Below are positions 26,407 through 35,279 of a stretch of 56,921 nt of DNA, piece by piece; position 1 is the stretch's first letter, and each line of letters begins with the position of its first letter. A model generated the notes under the pieces. That model did no database searches, had not been told where the DNA came from, and saw only the letters and a list, made by a program, of their open reading frames with translations. The stretch is from Clostridia bacterium (GTDB lineage Bacteria > Bacillota > Clostridia > Oscillospirales > CAG-272). A program made the translations under genes and the position numbers. The DNA lies in NCBI GenBank assembly GCA_017547655.1, contig JAFYPF010000015.1, forward strand, positions 1 to 56,921, read 5' to 3'.

Positions 26407-27495
26407 CTACTCTCCGTAAACGAATTCAAAGTTAATATTTTCACCTAAAAAATCAATCAGTTTTTCATTTTCTAATCCCAAAGATACACCGACAACACAC
26501 TTGACGTAAGCCGCCTCAAGCGTTGTCCCAAACAAGCCGAACGCACCGTTTCGCAACGCATCTCCTGTACTTGTGTAAGTATATGCATCTTTGTTGCAAG
26601 GCGATATTACCACAGGAATATTCAACATTTTAGCCTTTTTGAGCAAATACAGTATTGAGCTGTCAGTATAATTATCGTTTATTTCATTAGGCTTTTTTCG
26701 CTCAACACAGACTGTATCCGAGTGATAACTGCCGTGAACAACAGCCTTAACGTCACCTAAATCAATCCTTGAATATTTTAGTCCAACGTATGCTTGAATC
26801 AGCATAACCCCATCAGAAACAGTTGTAATTTTATCAAGCAAAAAACTATCTGTTTCAAACGCTCTGCCCTGCAATTTTGCATTATTTATATCGATAATCG
26901 CTTCAGCATCTTCGCTGTAAAAATTGTGGTTATAGTTAGCGCATTGCAAAATATGCGAACCATAATGAACAAGCAATTTACCGTTTGAATTAAAAGGATC
27001 ATGCGAGTCAAGCATATTGCGGTAAACAACGTATACATTGGGCGCAATTCCGTTCATTATAAGTTCAACGGAAGCTCTGAAATTAACGTGCCCGTTGGAT
27101 TCTATATACGATAAATCAAGCTGTGCCGAAACCATACAAACAGGGGTAGGCGCACCTGCAAGAATAAACGACAAAAGTGAAGACGTATATGCAAGTGTAT
27201 CTGTTCCGTGAAGAATAATTATTCCTTTGTAAGCAGTCCATATCGACCTATCACGGAATATGTCAATAAGCTCATTCCAAACGGATACAGTCATATTCTC
27301 ACTCAATATATCTTCCGAGAGAGACTTCGTATCAAAATCAACCGCATCGGCAAAAGGAGAATTTGAAGCTTTAAAGAATGATATAATTTTTTTACTTGCA
27401 TTTTTTGCGTTGGACTGATTTTCGTTATTGTCATCAGCCTCGGAGCATATTGTACCGCCCGTCAAAATCACAAGTATCTTTTCTCTATCGCTCAT
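26407..27495 (-). CDS. ansA: L-asparaginase (type I-like)
   Basis: A 362-aa cytoplasmic asparaginase hydrolysing asparagine to aspartate and ammonia. The first catalytic Thr lies in LVILTGGTICS near residue 12 and the second in LHGTDTLAYTSS near 98; TTVSD and the C-terminal region complete the fold. Slightly longer than typical, with a polar insert (residues 21-37) after the first motif. AGGGG precedes the ATG and a TTGACT-17-TATAAT promoter is at 27540-27568. It lies directly upstream of the Asn-tRNA operon on the same strand; 55 bases separate its stop from the operon promoter. Confidence 0.88.
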   Translation of the reverse strand: MSDREKILVILTGGTICSEADDNNENQSNAKNASKKIISFFKASNSPFADAVDFDTKSLSEDILSENMTVSVWNELIDIFRDRSIWTAYKGIIILHGTDTLAYTSSLLSFILAGAPTPVCMVSAQLDLSYIESNGHVNFRASVELIMNGIAPNVYVVYRNMLDSHDPFNSNGKLLVHYGSHILQCANYNHNFYSEDAEAIIDINNAKLQGRAFETDSFLLDKITTVSDGVMLIQAYVGLKYSRIDLGDVKAVVHGSYHSDTVCVERKKPNEINDNYTDSSILYLLKKAKMLNIPVVISPCNKDAYTYTSTGDALRNGAFGLFGTTLEAAYVKCVVGVSLGLENEKLIDFLGENINFEFVYGE

Positions 27496-27539
27496 CTTAA
27501 ATTAAATCCCCTTTTCTATAATAAATATCCGTCCACCAC

Positions 27540-27568
27540 ATTATATAATATATCCAAAAATTAGTCAA
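27540..27568 (-). promoter_or_regulatory. SigA-type promoter of the asparaginase gene
   Basis: Read leftward: TTGACT (27568-27563), 17 bases, TATAAT (27545-27540). Confidence 0.8.
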
Positions 27569-27591
27569 CAATTCATTTTTCTTAATCAAAC

Positions 27592-27629
27592 AACAATGCC
27601 CCCGAACGCACTCGCTCAAGGGCATTGTT
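27592..27629 (-). terminator. Terminator of galE
   Basis: AACAATGCCC (27592-27601) pairs with GGGCATTGTT (27620-27629); on the minus strand the stem is followed by GTTTGATT, just after the galE stop. A longer T-run exists on the plus strand. Confidence 0.75.
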
Positions 27630-27636
27630 TTTTGTC

Positions 27637-28629
27637 TTATCTAAAATTCTTAACACAGAAATTCCAAGCGCTCTTAACCATATCAACAACGTCACGTTCA
27701 GCCTTCCAGCCAAGTTCGTTGTATGCTTTTGCGGGATCTGCGTAACATTCTGCAATATCACCGGGACGGCGAGGAGCAATAACGTAAGGTACATTTATAC
27801 CATTCTGCTCTTCAAATGCTTTAACAAGCTGAAGAACCGAATATCCGTTGCCTGTTCCAAGATTGTAAATGTTAACGCCATTAAGCTTATCAAGTGCTTT
27901 AAGATGTCCGTTTGCAAGGTCAACAACGTGGATATAGTCTCTAACACCTGTTCCGTCAACCGTATTATAGTCATCACCAAACACGTTAAGGTGAGGAAGT
28001 TCCTTGTTTGCAACCTTTACTATATAAGGCATAAGGTTGTTCGGAATACCGTTGGGGCTTTCACCAAACGTACCTGTTTCATCAGCGCCGATAGGATTGA
28101 AGTATCTGAGTATAGTTACGTTCCACTCATTGTCAGCCACATAGAGATCTTGCAAAATCTGCTCAATCATAAGTTTTGTACTGCCATATGGGTTAGTCGT
28201 GCTAAGCGGGAAATCTTCCCTAATCGGAACAGTTTCAGGTTTGCCGTACACAGTCGCAGAAGAGCTAAATACGATAGACTTACATCCATGCGCAGCCATA
28301 ACCTCGCAAAGCGCCAAAGTTCCTTCAATATTATTGTGATAGTAGAACAAGGGTTTTGCAACCGATTCACCAACAGCCTTAAGACCTGCAAAGTGAATTA
28401 CTGCATCAATCTTATGTTCTTCAAAAATCTTGTTAAGACCTTCTCTGTCAAGAATGTCTGTCTTATAGAATGCAACCTCTTTACCTGTTACTTTCTTAAT
28501 CTTGTCAACAACTTCTATCTGCGAATTATAGAGGTTATCGCAAATAACTACTTCATAACCTGCCTTAAGAAGCAATACAACTGTATTTGAACCAATATAT
28601 CCGGTTCCGCCGGTTACAAGAATCTTCAT
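27637..28629 (-). CDS. galE: UDP-glucose 4-epimerase
   Basis: A 330-aa short-chain dehydrogenase-type epimerase interconverting UDP-glucose and UDP-galactose. The NAD-binding GGTGYIGS is near residue 8, FSSSATVYG near 122 and the catalytic Tyr-x3-Lys in NPYGSTKLMIEQ near 148. Typical length. It follows the L21-Prp-L27 operon and its terminator; AAGGAG is 12 bases from the ATG. Supplies UDP-galactose for wall or capsule polymers, or serves the Leloir pathway. Confidence 0.95.
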   Translation of the reverse strand: MKILVTGGTGYIGSNTVVLLLKAGYEVVICDNLYNSQIEVVDKIKKVTGKEVAFYKTDILDREGLNKIFEEHKIDAVIHFAGLKAVGESVAKPLFYYHNNIEGTLALCEVMAAHGCKSIVFSSSATVYGKPETVPIREDFPLSTTNPYGSTKLMIEQILQDLYVADNEWNVTILRYFNPIGADETGTFGESPNGIPNNLMPYIVKVANKELPHLNVFGDDYNTVDGTGVRDYIHVVDLANGHLKALDKLNGVNIYNLGTGNGYSVLQLVKAFEEQNGINVPYVIAPRRPGDIAECYADPAKAYNELGWKAERDVVDMVKSAWNFCVKNFR

Positions 28630-28659
28630 AATAGTCTTATTCTCCTTTTAAGTCTAAAA

Positions 28660-28700
28660 ATATACAAAACAACGGTATTTCCGACATGCAGAAATACCGT
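28660..28700 (-). terminator. Terminator of the rplU-prp-rpmA operon
   Basis: ACGGTATTTC (28672-28681) pairs with GAAATACCGT (28691-28700); read leftward it is followed by TGTTTTGTATATTTTT. Read-through into galE is possible. Confidence 0.82.
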
Positions 28701-28717
28701 ACTGTTTCTAAGCAATA

Positions 28718-28996
28718 TTAGTCAGCATAAACACTTGCGTATTTTCTGCCCTGTGCTTTCTTTTCGAATTTAACTTTTCCGCTAACCAATGCAAACAAAG
28801 TGTCGTCTGTTCCGATACCTACGTTTGTTCCGGGATGAATGTGTGTGCCTCTCTGACGAACAATAATGCTACCAGCAGTTACTGTCTGACCGTCAGCTGC
28901 CTTTACACCAAGTCTTTTGGACTCACTGTCTCTACCGTTCTTTGTAGAACCAACACCCTTTTTGTGAGCGAAAAACTGCAAACTGATTCTCAACAT
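28718..28996 (-). CDS. rpmA: Ribosomal protein L27 with a cleavable N-terminal extension
   Basis: A 92-aa 50S protein at the peptidyl transferase centre. It starts with the Firmicute extension [17 protein letters not shown]; the LQFFA-H junction is the site cut by the protease Prp, encoded next door. Downstream [11 protein letters not shown] and [11 protein letters not shown] are family hallmarks. GAGGTG lies upstream of the ATG. Part of rplU-prp-rpmA. Confidence 0.97.
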   Translation of the reverse strand: MLRISLQFFAHKKGVGSTKNGRDSESKRLGVKAADGQTVTAGSIIVRQRGTHIHPGTNVGIGTDDTLFALVSGKVKFEKKAQGRKYASVYAD

Positions 28997-29020
28997 TGTT
29001 TTTTACACCTCTTTTTGATG

Positions 29021-29371
29021 TTAATCTTCTTGTTCGGACACATCAAGATAATCATAGTACTCTTCAAGCATATCGTTCAACTGTAAGTAATAAGCTTCAA
29101 TAAGACCCGAGATAGCAAAACGCTTTCTCTCGTCAGCTTCAAATTCAGTCAACGCGCCACGTGCAACCACCTTTATATCGGTAGTGTCTTCGTCTATGGT
29201 ATATTCGACGTCCGATGCGTATGCGACTTCGATGGCATTTATTATAAGCATAGTCATTGCCGATACCGCCGAGCAAACTATATCTTCACCCGATTCTGCA
29301 TATCCCGCATGACCTTTTTCTTCAAAGCCGTAATAAACTCCATCACGTTTGAAAAAAGTAAACTTAATCAT
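29021..29371 (-). CDS. prp: Ribosomal-processing cysteine protease Prp
   Basis: A 116-aa cysteine protease that removes the N-terminal extension of L27. Catalytic His is in EKGHAGYAESGEDIVC and catalytic Cys follows 12 residues later (IVCSAVSAMT). It sits between rplU and rpmA, the conserved position, and its substrate L27 has the expected LQFFA site. Slightly longer C-terminus with an acidic tail. Confidence 0.94.
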   Translation of the reverse strand: MIKFTFFKRDGVYYGFEEKGHAGYAESGEDIVCSAVSAMTMLIINAIEVAYASDVEYTIDEDTTDIKVVARGALTEFEADERKRFAISGLIEAYYLQLNDMLEEYYDYLDVSEQED

Positions 29372-29374
29372 GCC

Positions 29375-29686
29375 TTAGCCGTTGATTTTTTCAATCTGAA
29401 CTTTTGTGTAAGGCTGTCTGTGACCTTTTTTCTTCTTTTCGTTCTTCTTGGGCTTGTAAGTCATAACGTAGATCTTCTTGCCCTTGCCGGATTTGATAAC
29501 ATTAGCAGTAACTGTAGCACCTTCAACGTAAGGAGTACCAACAGTTGTCTTTTCACCTTCGGATACTGCCATTACTTTGTCAAAAGTAACCTTTTCTCCG
29601 TCTTCAACACCGAGTTTCTCGATGAAAAGGATGTCACCCTCTGTGACCTTGTACTGCTTTCCGCCTGTTTCGATAACTGCAAACAC
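29375..29686 (-). CDS. rplU: Ribosomal protein L21
   Basis: A 103-aa 50S protein binding 23S rRNA. The start is GTG at 29686 ([14 protein letters not shown]), eight bases after AGAGG and matching family N-termini; the upstream GTG is part of the ribosome-binding site. Basic C-terminal [17 protein letters not shown] is typical. First gene of rplU-prp-rpmA, with a structured leader and a strong promoter. Confidence 0.97.
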   Translation of the reverse strand: MFAVIETGGKQYKVTEGDILFIEKLGVEDGEKVTFDKVMAVSEGEKTTVGTPYVEGATVTANVIKSGKGKKIYVMTYKPKKNEKKKKGHRQPYTKVQIEKING

Positions 29687-29699
29687 GAAAAGCACCTCT

Positions 29700-29765
29700 T
29701 TTCTTTAATAATCTCGCTAATATAGGTAAAGTCTTAAACGCTTTTTCAAACCTATACATTATGCG
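29700..29765 (-). ncRNA. Probable L21 autoregulatory leader
   Basis: Read leftward, TATAGGT and ACCTATA close a stem around an AT-rich loop in the 5' UTR between the promoter (29773-29802) and rplU. Position and size fit the L21 leader of Firmicutes, where ribosomal protein binding represses translation. The identity is inferred from position; the consensus was not aligned. Confidence 0.45.
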
Positions 29766-29772
29766 GCAGTAT

Positions 29773-29802
29773 ATTATATCACCATCAACCAACATTTGTC
29801 AA
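29773..29802 (-). promoter_or_regulatory. SigA-type promoter of rplU-prp-rpmA
   Basis: Read leftward: TTGACA (29802-29797), 18 bases, TATAAT (29778-29773), both hexamers exact. It sits just downstream of folD. Confidence 0.87.
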
Positions 29803-29847
29803 GTGTTTTTTGTTTTATTTTTCAAAATATTTCCTACAAAATCTTAT

Positions 29848-30696
29848 TTAACTCTTTTTCTTTGCTGCAGTCAATGTATTCTGCAAAAGCATTACTCTTG
29901 TCATAGGGCCTACACCACCCGGAACGGGGGTTATATAGGACGCTTTTTTTTCGGCAGACTCATAGTCAACGTCACCGCAAAGCCTACCGTTTTCATCTCT
30001 GCACATACCGACGTCAATAACAACAGCGCCCTCTTTTATCATATCACCCGTTATAAACTTTGCTCTTCCTATAGCAACAACAAGTATATCGGCCGAACGG
30101 CAAATTTCAGCCAAGTTCTTCGTCTTACTGTGGCACACGGTAACAGTACCGTTCTTATGGAGAAGCATCATCGCTTGAGGCTTTCCAACGATATTACTTC
30201 TACCAACCACAACGCAATTTTTTCCCGCAACTTCAATATTACTTCTTTCAAGAAGCGCCATAACCCCCGCAGGAGTACAAGGCAACAGCTCATAGTCGCC
30301 AATCATAATCTTACCTACGTTATAGGGGTGGAAAGCATCAACGTCTTTCTTTACGTCTATATTGTTTATAATAAGGTCTGAATTGAGATGTTTAGGCAAA
30401 GGAAGTTGAACAATTATCCCGTGTATGCTATCATCATTATTCAATTTATGCACAAGCGCCAACAACTCCTCTTCCGTTGTGTTTTCAGGAAGAGCATGTA
30501 CAATAGATTTAATCCCTGTCTCTTCGCAGTCTTTTGCCTTGTTTCTTACATAAACCTGCGATGCGGGATCTTCTCCAACAATTATAACAGCAAGTCCGGG
30601 AACCGTCCCCTCCTCTGCTTTCATCTTCTTTACTTCTTCGGCTATTTCAGCTCTTATAGCCGCCGAAATAGCCTTACCATCAATTATCTTTGCCAT
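29848..30696 (-). CDS. folD: Bifunctional methylene-THF dehydrogenase/methenyl-THF cyclohydrolase
   Basis: A 282-aa folate enzyme producing 10-formyl-THF for purines and formyl-methionine. It shows VGEDPASQVYVRNKAKDCEE (YVxxK catalytic), the HGIIVQLPLP and DVDAFHP blocks, the NADP loop VVGRSNIVGKP and PVPGGVGPMT near the C-terminus. The gene overlaps lgt by 17 bases, indicating co-transcription. Confidence 0.97.
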   Translation of the reverse strand: MAKIIDGKAISAAIRAEIAEEVKKMKAEEGTVPGLAVIIVGEDPASQVYVRNKAKDCEETGIKSIVHALPENTTEEELLALVHKLNNDDSIHGIIVQLPLPKHLNSDLIINNIDVKKDVDAFHPYNVGKIMIGDYELLPCTPAGVMALLERSNIEVAGKNCVVVGRSNIVGKPQAMMLLHKNGTVTVCHSKTKNLAEICRSADILVVAIGRAKFITGDMIKEGAVVIDVGMCRDENGRLCGDVDYESAEKKASYITPVPGGVGPMTRVMLLQNTLTAAKKKS

Positions 30697-31558
30697 TTTT
30701 CTTTACCTTCCTTTTATATTCTTCTTTTGTAATAGCTGTTTTTTCTTTTTCTAGTATAGGCTGTCTTTCTTTTTTCAAGTAGAACAAAAGCAAAAACGCC
30801 AATCCCACAACAAACGAAACAAGACCTATAACCTGTGATATTCTAAAAGGTCCAACATACAAGCTGTCAGTACGCAATCCCTCAATCAAGAATCTGCCAA
30901 ATCCGTACCACGTCATATACATAAAAAATATCTGCCCATGATACCGTTTCTTTCTATAAAACGCATTTATCAGCAAAAAACCGATCAAATTCCACATCGA
31001 TTCGTACAAAAACGTAGGGTGAACGTAAATCGCTTCAGCCATAGTTTTGCTGCGAATCCCCATTCTTATAAATATATCGGTTACACCGCCGTGAGCTTCT
31101 GCATTCACAAAGTTGCCCCATCTGCCCACAATCTGACCAATCATAACAGCAGGAACCAACATATCATACATCTTCAAAACCTTAATTTTTTTGATAACAC
31201 AGAACACCAAAGCAGTAATAGCGCCGCCGATAACAGCACCGTAAATAGCAAGTCCGCCTTCCCAGATAGCTATCGCTTCTTTCAGCGAATCATACTGGTC
31301 AAGACTCGTCAGCACGTAATAAAGCCTTGCGCCAATAATTGACAAAGGAATTATGTAGAGGGCAAGGTCAAGAACGTCATCCTCTTTTATACCCTCATAA
31401 TATTTCGCTCTGTTCAAAACATACGCACAAGCAAGTATTATACCAACCGTAATAATAACGCCATACCAAGCAACGTCTCTGCCAAATATAGAAAACGCTA
31501 CCTCTTTGACTGAAAATTCATCTATCCCAAGTCCGGGAAAAGAAATATAATTCGTCAT
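30680..31558 (-). CDS. lgt: Prolipoprotein diacylglyceryl transferase
   Basis: A 292-aa membrane enzyme that transfers diacylglycerol from phosphatidylglycerol to the lipobox Cys of prolipoproteins, such as the lipoprotein at 3407. Seven hydrophobic segments and the family signature VGRWGNFVNAEAHGG near residue 148 are visible; WNLIGFL and the GFGRFLIEGLRTDSL motif follow. AAGGATG precedes the ATG. Overlaps folD at its 3' end and follows ymfH by 17 bases. Confidence 0.96.
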   Translation of the reverse strand: MTNYISFPGLGIDEFSVKEVAFSIFGRDVAWYGVIITVGIILACAYVLNRAKYYEGIKEDDVLDLALYIIPLSIIGARLYYVLTSLDQYDSLKEAIAIWEGGLAIYGAVIGGAITALVFCVIKKIKVLKMYDMLVPAVMIGQIVGRWGNFVNAEAHGGVTDIFIRMGIRSKTMAEAIYVHPTFLYESMWNLIGFLLINAFYRKKRYHGQIFFMYMTWYGFGRFLIEGLRTDSLYVGPFRISQVIGLVSFVVGLAFLLLFYLKKERQPILEKEKTAITKEEYKRKVKKNGKDN

Positions 31559-31574
31559 TATTTACACATCCTTT

Positions 31575-32861
31575 TTAAACGGGAAATAAAGTCGACATAG
31601 CAAAGAATTCTTCATCAAACATACATCCAAGTAGCTCATTTACATATTCAAAAGATAATCCCATAACTGCATCAGCATAATCAAACAAGTCGCAGCCCTC
31701 AAATATATAGCTCATAAGCTCGTATGCAATTTCCTCTGTGTTGTCAAACGTCTTTATAAAGTCGGCGTAAATAACCTTCTTGCATCTTTCGTACTCTTCT
31801 TTATCAAGACCTATCCTCTGTTTTTCTCTGATATAATCAAAAATTCTTTTATAAACAATTTCGGGATCGTTCGCCTCTCCTGACAGCTCGTTAAACGCAA
31901 ACGACTCGCTTATACTGTAGCAATATTCAAGCGTATTCGAAATAAGCCCCTCGTTATAAAGCTCGTTAAATATCTTACTGCTCTTACTGAAAAGCATTTC
32001 ATTCAAAACTGCCATTCCCGCCGCCTTACGCAATCTTTCTGACGGCTCGTCGGAAATTTTATTATCCTTAATGCCTATATCAAACAACGGCTTTGCAACC
32101 TGCATTTTTGCAGTTATTCTCGGCTTTAAAACGTTATCGGACTCTTCGTCGAATATTCGTTCGATTTCACTCGCAGGTGCTTTTTTCAGTATTTTGTCGC
32201 AAACCTTCAAAACCGACTCAACCTCAACATCACCACAAACGCAAAGAACCATATTGTTAAGATTATAGAACGTATTATAACACTTATACAAAAGCTCTGC
32301 ATCTATCTTCGCTATTGAATCAACAGTTCCGGCAATACTTATTTTTACAGGATGCTTTTCATACATCGCCTCAAGCATATTGAAAAAAAGAACGCGCGCG
32401 GGATTATCTTCCCCCATCTTTATTTCTTGCCCGATAATACCCTGTTCTTTTTGCACCGATTTTTCAGTAAAATACGGTTTGGTTACAAAATCGAGCAAAA
32501 TTTCAAGCGATTCTTCAAAATTTTCGGTACATGAAAACAAATATGCAGTCTTTTCAAAAGAAGTAAAAGCATTTGCATTTGCTCCCGTTTCGGCATATCT
32601 TGAAAAAGTATCGGAACCATCTTCGTTATCAAAAAGCTTATGCTCAAGAAAATGCGCAATACCATTCGGAACTTCCGTTATTTCATTTTCACCTTTTATT
32701 CTGAACTTGTTATCTATAGAGCCGTATTTAGTGCCAAAAAGCGCAAAGGCAGTAGTAAGCTTCTTCGGAAAAACATAAACGGTAAGTCCGCTTTTGTGAC
32801 TTATCTTCGTATAACTCTCACCCAAAAATTCATTTCTCTTTACAATGCTGTCACTCATCAT
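31575..32861 (-). CDS. ymfH: M16 peptidase, YmfH-like (EF-P modification-associated)
   Basis: A 428-aa M16 metallopeptidase-fold protein. The inverted zinc motif HFLEH (HxxEH) lies near residue 68, with a downstream Glu in QEQGIIGQEIK-type context. YmfF/YmfH pairs of Bacillus are needed for a late step of elongation factor P modification (removal of a moiety from the aminopentanol side chain); the M16 fold suggests proteolysis. This is the catalytically complete member and overlaps ymfF by 11 bases. Start 32861 or the adjacent ATG at 32858. Confidence 0.88.
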   Translation of the reverse strand: MMSDSIVKRNEFLGESYTKISHKSGLTVYVFPKKLTTAFALFGTKYGSIDNKFRIKGENEITEVPNGIAHFLEHKLFDNEDGSDTFSRYAETGANANAFTSFEKTAYLFSCTENFEESLEILLDFVTKPYFTEKSVQKEQGIIGQEIKMGEDNPARVLFFNMLEAMYEKHPVKISIAGTVDSIAKIDAELLYKCYNTFYNLNNMVLCVCGDVEVESVLKVCDKILKKAPASEIERIFDEESDNVLKPRITAKMQVAKPLFDIGIKDNKISDEPSERLRKAAGMAVLNEMLFSKSSKIFNELYNEGLISNTLEYCYSISESFAFNELSGEANDPEIVYKRIFDYIREKQRIGLDKEEYERCKKVIYADFIKTFDNTEEIAYELMSYIFEGCDLFDYADAVMGLSFEYVNELLGCMFDEEFFAMSTLFPV

Positions 32862-34146
32862 CGGACTCCCCCTCTCCTTTTAACGTTCCCTCAAGAAAAT
32901 ATACGGTATCAAGCTGTAATTTTCGAGCAACATTTATCACATCATTCTTTGTGACGTTCATAAATCTTTCGCATACTTCCTCATGCGTATCGTCAAGGCC
33001 CGAAAGACACCTTGTAAGATACCACCCCTCAAGCGCGGGAGGACTGTCATTCAGCTCATTATATGCATTTTTCAAAGATTTTTTCGCCAGTATAAGCTCT
33101 TCATCTGTTATTTTTCCTTGTTTTACATTTTCAAGCTGCGCCAATATCTCGTTTTGCGCCGTCTCCTTATTGGAAACCTCAATACCGCTTGCTACAACCA
33201 TAATCCCCTTTACTCCGTCAGGAATTGCACGGCAATAATAACAAAGACTAAGCTTTTCGCGAACATTCATAAACAGTTTACTTACGGGAGAATTCCCATA
33301 CATTTCAACAAATACAGGAAAAGCGCTGTAATCTTCATCACCCACAACACAGCCCGTTCTAAAACCAAGAGAAAGCTTTCCTTGAGCAGCCGAAATTTTT
33401 TCGGTTACGTTCCTAACCTCGCTTACCCCGTACTTCACAACTGTCTTTTGGGGTTGCTTATATTCGCGTTTTTTTCCGACAAACATTTTTTCAATACGAT
33501 TGCAAAGCTCGTCTACGTCACCGCTTCCAACATAGAATATCTCAATACGCGAGGTTTCCAAGAATCTCTTATATGCATTAAAAAGCTCTTCTGCGGTTAT
33601 TTTTTTTACAGATTCCTCGTCACCGTATTCGCTTATACCAAAAGCCTCTCCTCGACACATCTCTTCTTTGCAACGAGTAACAGCATAGGAGTTTTTGTTG
33701 TTAATAAGAGCCCTTATATCGTCTATAAGATCATTTTTTTCGCTTTGAACATAGTCTTTAGAGAATATGCCGTCTTCTGTATACGGTTCAAACAAAAGCT
33801 CTTCAAGCATTGATATGGTTCCATCTGTTATTTTTGTTCCGTCTATAGAATATCTGTCGGCAAGCCAGCTTGCAGTTATACCGCAAACCTGGTACTCGCC
33901 TCTTTTAAAGACCTTGCTTTCAATTGACGCTGCATACAGCTCGTCAAGCGCAGTTTTAATAGATGCTATATCCTTATGTTTTTCGGTTCCGCGAAGCAAC
34001 ACCTGAAGAATAAGAGCATTCTGCGATGCACTTTTTCGGTCAAGATACTGCACAAAATTAAAAGACAAATAATTAGTCTTAAATTTATCGGTAGGTATAA
34101 CGTTAAGCGTAACCCCATCGGTTATATTAAATTTTTTCAGCATCAT
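32851..34146 (-). CDS. ymfF: M16 peptidase-like partner, YmfF
   Basis: About 431 aa, M16 fold but without the HxxEH zinc motif, as usual for the non-catalytic partner in M16 pairs. Recognisable blocks are LLRGTEKHKDIASIKTALDE near residue 49 and RKRGEYQV-type strands; the C-terminal half carries FRTGCVVGDEDYSAFPVF and NVREKLSLCYYCRA, the typical M16 substrate-cradle region. The ATG at 34146 follows GGGGTG; a GTG six bases upstream is possible. Precedes and overlaps ymfH; promoter at 34187-34214. Confidence 0.86.
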   Translation of the reverse strand: MMLKKFNITDGVTLNVIPTDKFKTNYLSFNFVQYLDRKSASQNALILQVLLRGTEKHKDIASIKTALDELYAASIESKVFKRGEYQVCGITASWLADRYSIDGTKITDGTISMLEELLFEPYTEDGIFSKDYVQSEKNDLIDDIRALINNKNSYAVTRCKEEMCRGEAFGISEYGDEESVKKITAEELFNAYKRFLETSRIEIFYVGSGDVDELCNRIEKMFVGKKREYKQPQKTVVKYGVSEVRNVTEKISAAQGKLSLGFRTGCVVGDEDYSAFPVFVEMYGNSPVSKLFMNVREKLSLCYYCRAIPDGVKGIMVVASGIEVSNKETAQNEILAQLENVKQGKITDEELILAKKSLKNAYNELNDSPPALEGWYLTRCLSGLDDTHEEVCERFMNVTKNDVINVARKLQLDTVYFLEGTLKGEGESDDE

Positions 34147-34186
34147 TTTCACCCCATAATATACTCATAAACTAGCTATCCTCTTT

Positions 34187-34214
34187 ATTATACACATATT
34201 TTCCAACTTTTCAA
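34187..34214 (-). promoter_or_regulatory. SigA-type promoter of ymfF-ymfH
   Basis: Read leftward: TTGAAA (34214-34209), 16 bases, TATAAT (34192-34187), about 40 bases before ymfF. Confidence 0.75.
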
Positions 34215-34239
34215 CACATTATATAATAATATATACTCA

Positions 34240-35217
34240 TTATTCGGAAAATAATATCAATTTCGTCCCCGAGTAGTAGTGCAAAAGTATATCTCTATAT
34301 CCAACACCGTCCTGCGCCATACAATTCGCCCCCGCCATACTTAACCCAACGCCGTGTCCGGAACCAATCGTTTTAAATCTAAATTTTCCGTCTATGTAAT
34401 TAACATCAAAACTTGCAGAGGATAGTCCAAAAATTTCTCTTGCTCTCCGCCCTGTTATTTTAACACCTGATATCTTAATTTCTTCTACTCTGTTGTTATT
34501 ATTTTTTTTTATACATTCAATCCACTCCTGCGGCTCTCCCCCCAACGCACATAAAACACCATTCTTCTCAAACAATATCCTCATTTCTTCCGGAGAATAT
34601 TCAACAATCTTCTCGATATTCGGCTCGGGCGAATGAACGGACACAAGATATGGAATCTCAAAGCCCCATACGTTTTCGGCACACTCCGTAACACCGCACG
34701 ATGAAGCATGAAAAACTGTATCCGCTATTCCCCCGTTATAGCTAATAACTTCCCCTCTCGTTTCATCAACTGCCTGTTCAATTGTACTGTAGTAATAGTT
34801 AATGTTGCTTTCACCCCATAACTCCAAAGCATCTTCAACAGAAATATACCCCAAACAATGCGAATAATCATCACACATATCGGCAGAAATATGCTCTATC
34901 TTTTTTTCTTCGTTTTGAATTCTACGCATACAGTAGCTTCTTGCAGCCACCGCCATAGCTTTAAGTGTCTCTTTTTCATAAAACGACGGAACCTCCGCAA
35001 GTAACACTCCGCAAACGTATTCTTCAAGCGACATTTGCTTTATTTCACCTGTAGAAGTTATGTACAATTCAACTGTAATATCCGGGATATTACTCTTATC
35101 CAAATTGTTGTCACCGCCATTTTCCAACGCCTGTCCATCTGCAACCAAACCAACCATCGTGGGCGAAACCACCATTAAAGCAACAATTAAAAACACAACC
35201 AACAACTTATAATTCAA
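34240..35217 (-). CDS. spoIID: Stage II sporulation protein D
   Basis: A 325-aa membrane-anchored lytic transglycosylase that, with SpoIIP and SpoIIM, thins septal peptidoglycan during engulfment. An N-terminal transmembrane segment precedes the SpoIID domain: MSLEEYVCGVLLAEVPSFYE (catalytic Glu region), AMAVAARSYC, HASSCGVTECAENVWG and the C-terminal GSGHGVGLSMAGA block. The TTG at 35217 was preferred because GAGGTGG lies just before it. It follows the AraC gene by about 60 bases; a clear SigE promoter could not be defined there. Confidence 0.95.
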   Translation of the reverse strand: MNYKLLVVFLIVALMVVSPTMVGLVADGQALENGGDNNLDKSNIPDITVELYITSTGEIKQMSLEEYVCGVLLAEVPSFYEKETLKAMAVAARSYCMRRIQNEEKKIEHISADMCDDYSHCLGYISVEDALELWGESNINYYYSTIEQAVDETRGEVISYNGGIADTVFHASSCGVTECAENVWGFEIPYLVSVHSPEPNIEKIVEYSPEEMRILFEKNGVLCALGGEPQEWIECIKKNNNNRVEEIKISGVKITGRRAREIFGLSSASFDVNYIDGKFRFKTIGSGHGVGLSMAGANCMAQDGVGYRDILLHYYSGTKLILFSE

Positions 35218-35279
35218 AAAAACCACCTCACGAAAATATATTCCGAAAAGGCGGTTTATATGCTTATAGTGCTTATATT

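Noticed and set aside
27625-28590. 321-codon plus-strand ORF
   Set aside because: Antisense shadow of galE, with basic, Cys-rich, low-quality composition.
32983-33813. 276-codon plus-strand ORF
   Set aside because: Antisense to ymfF; no start signals and no recognisable domain.
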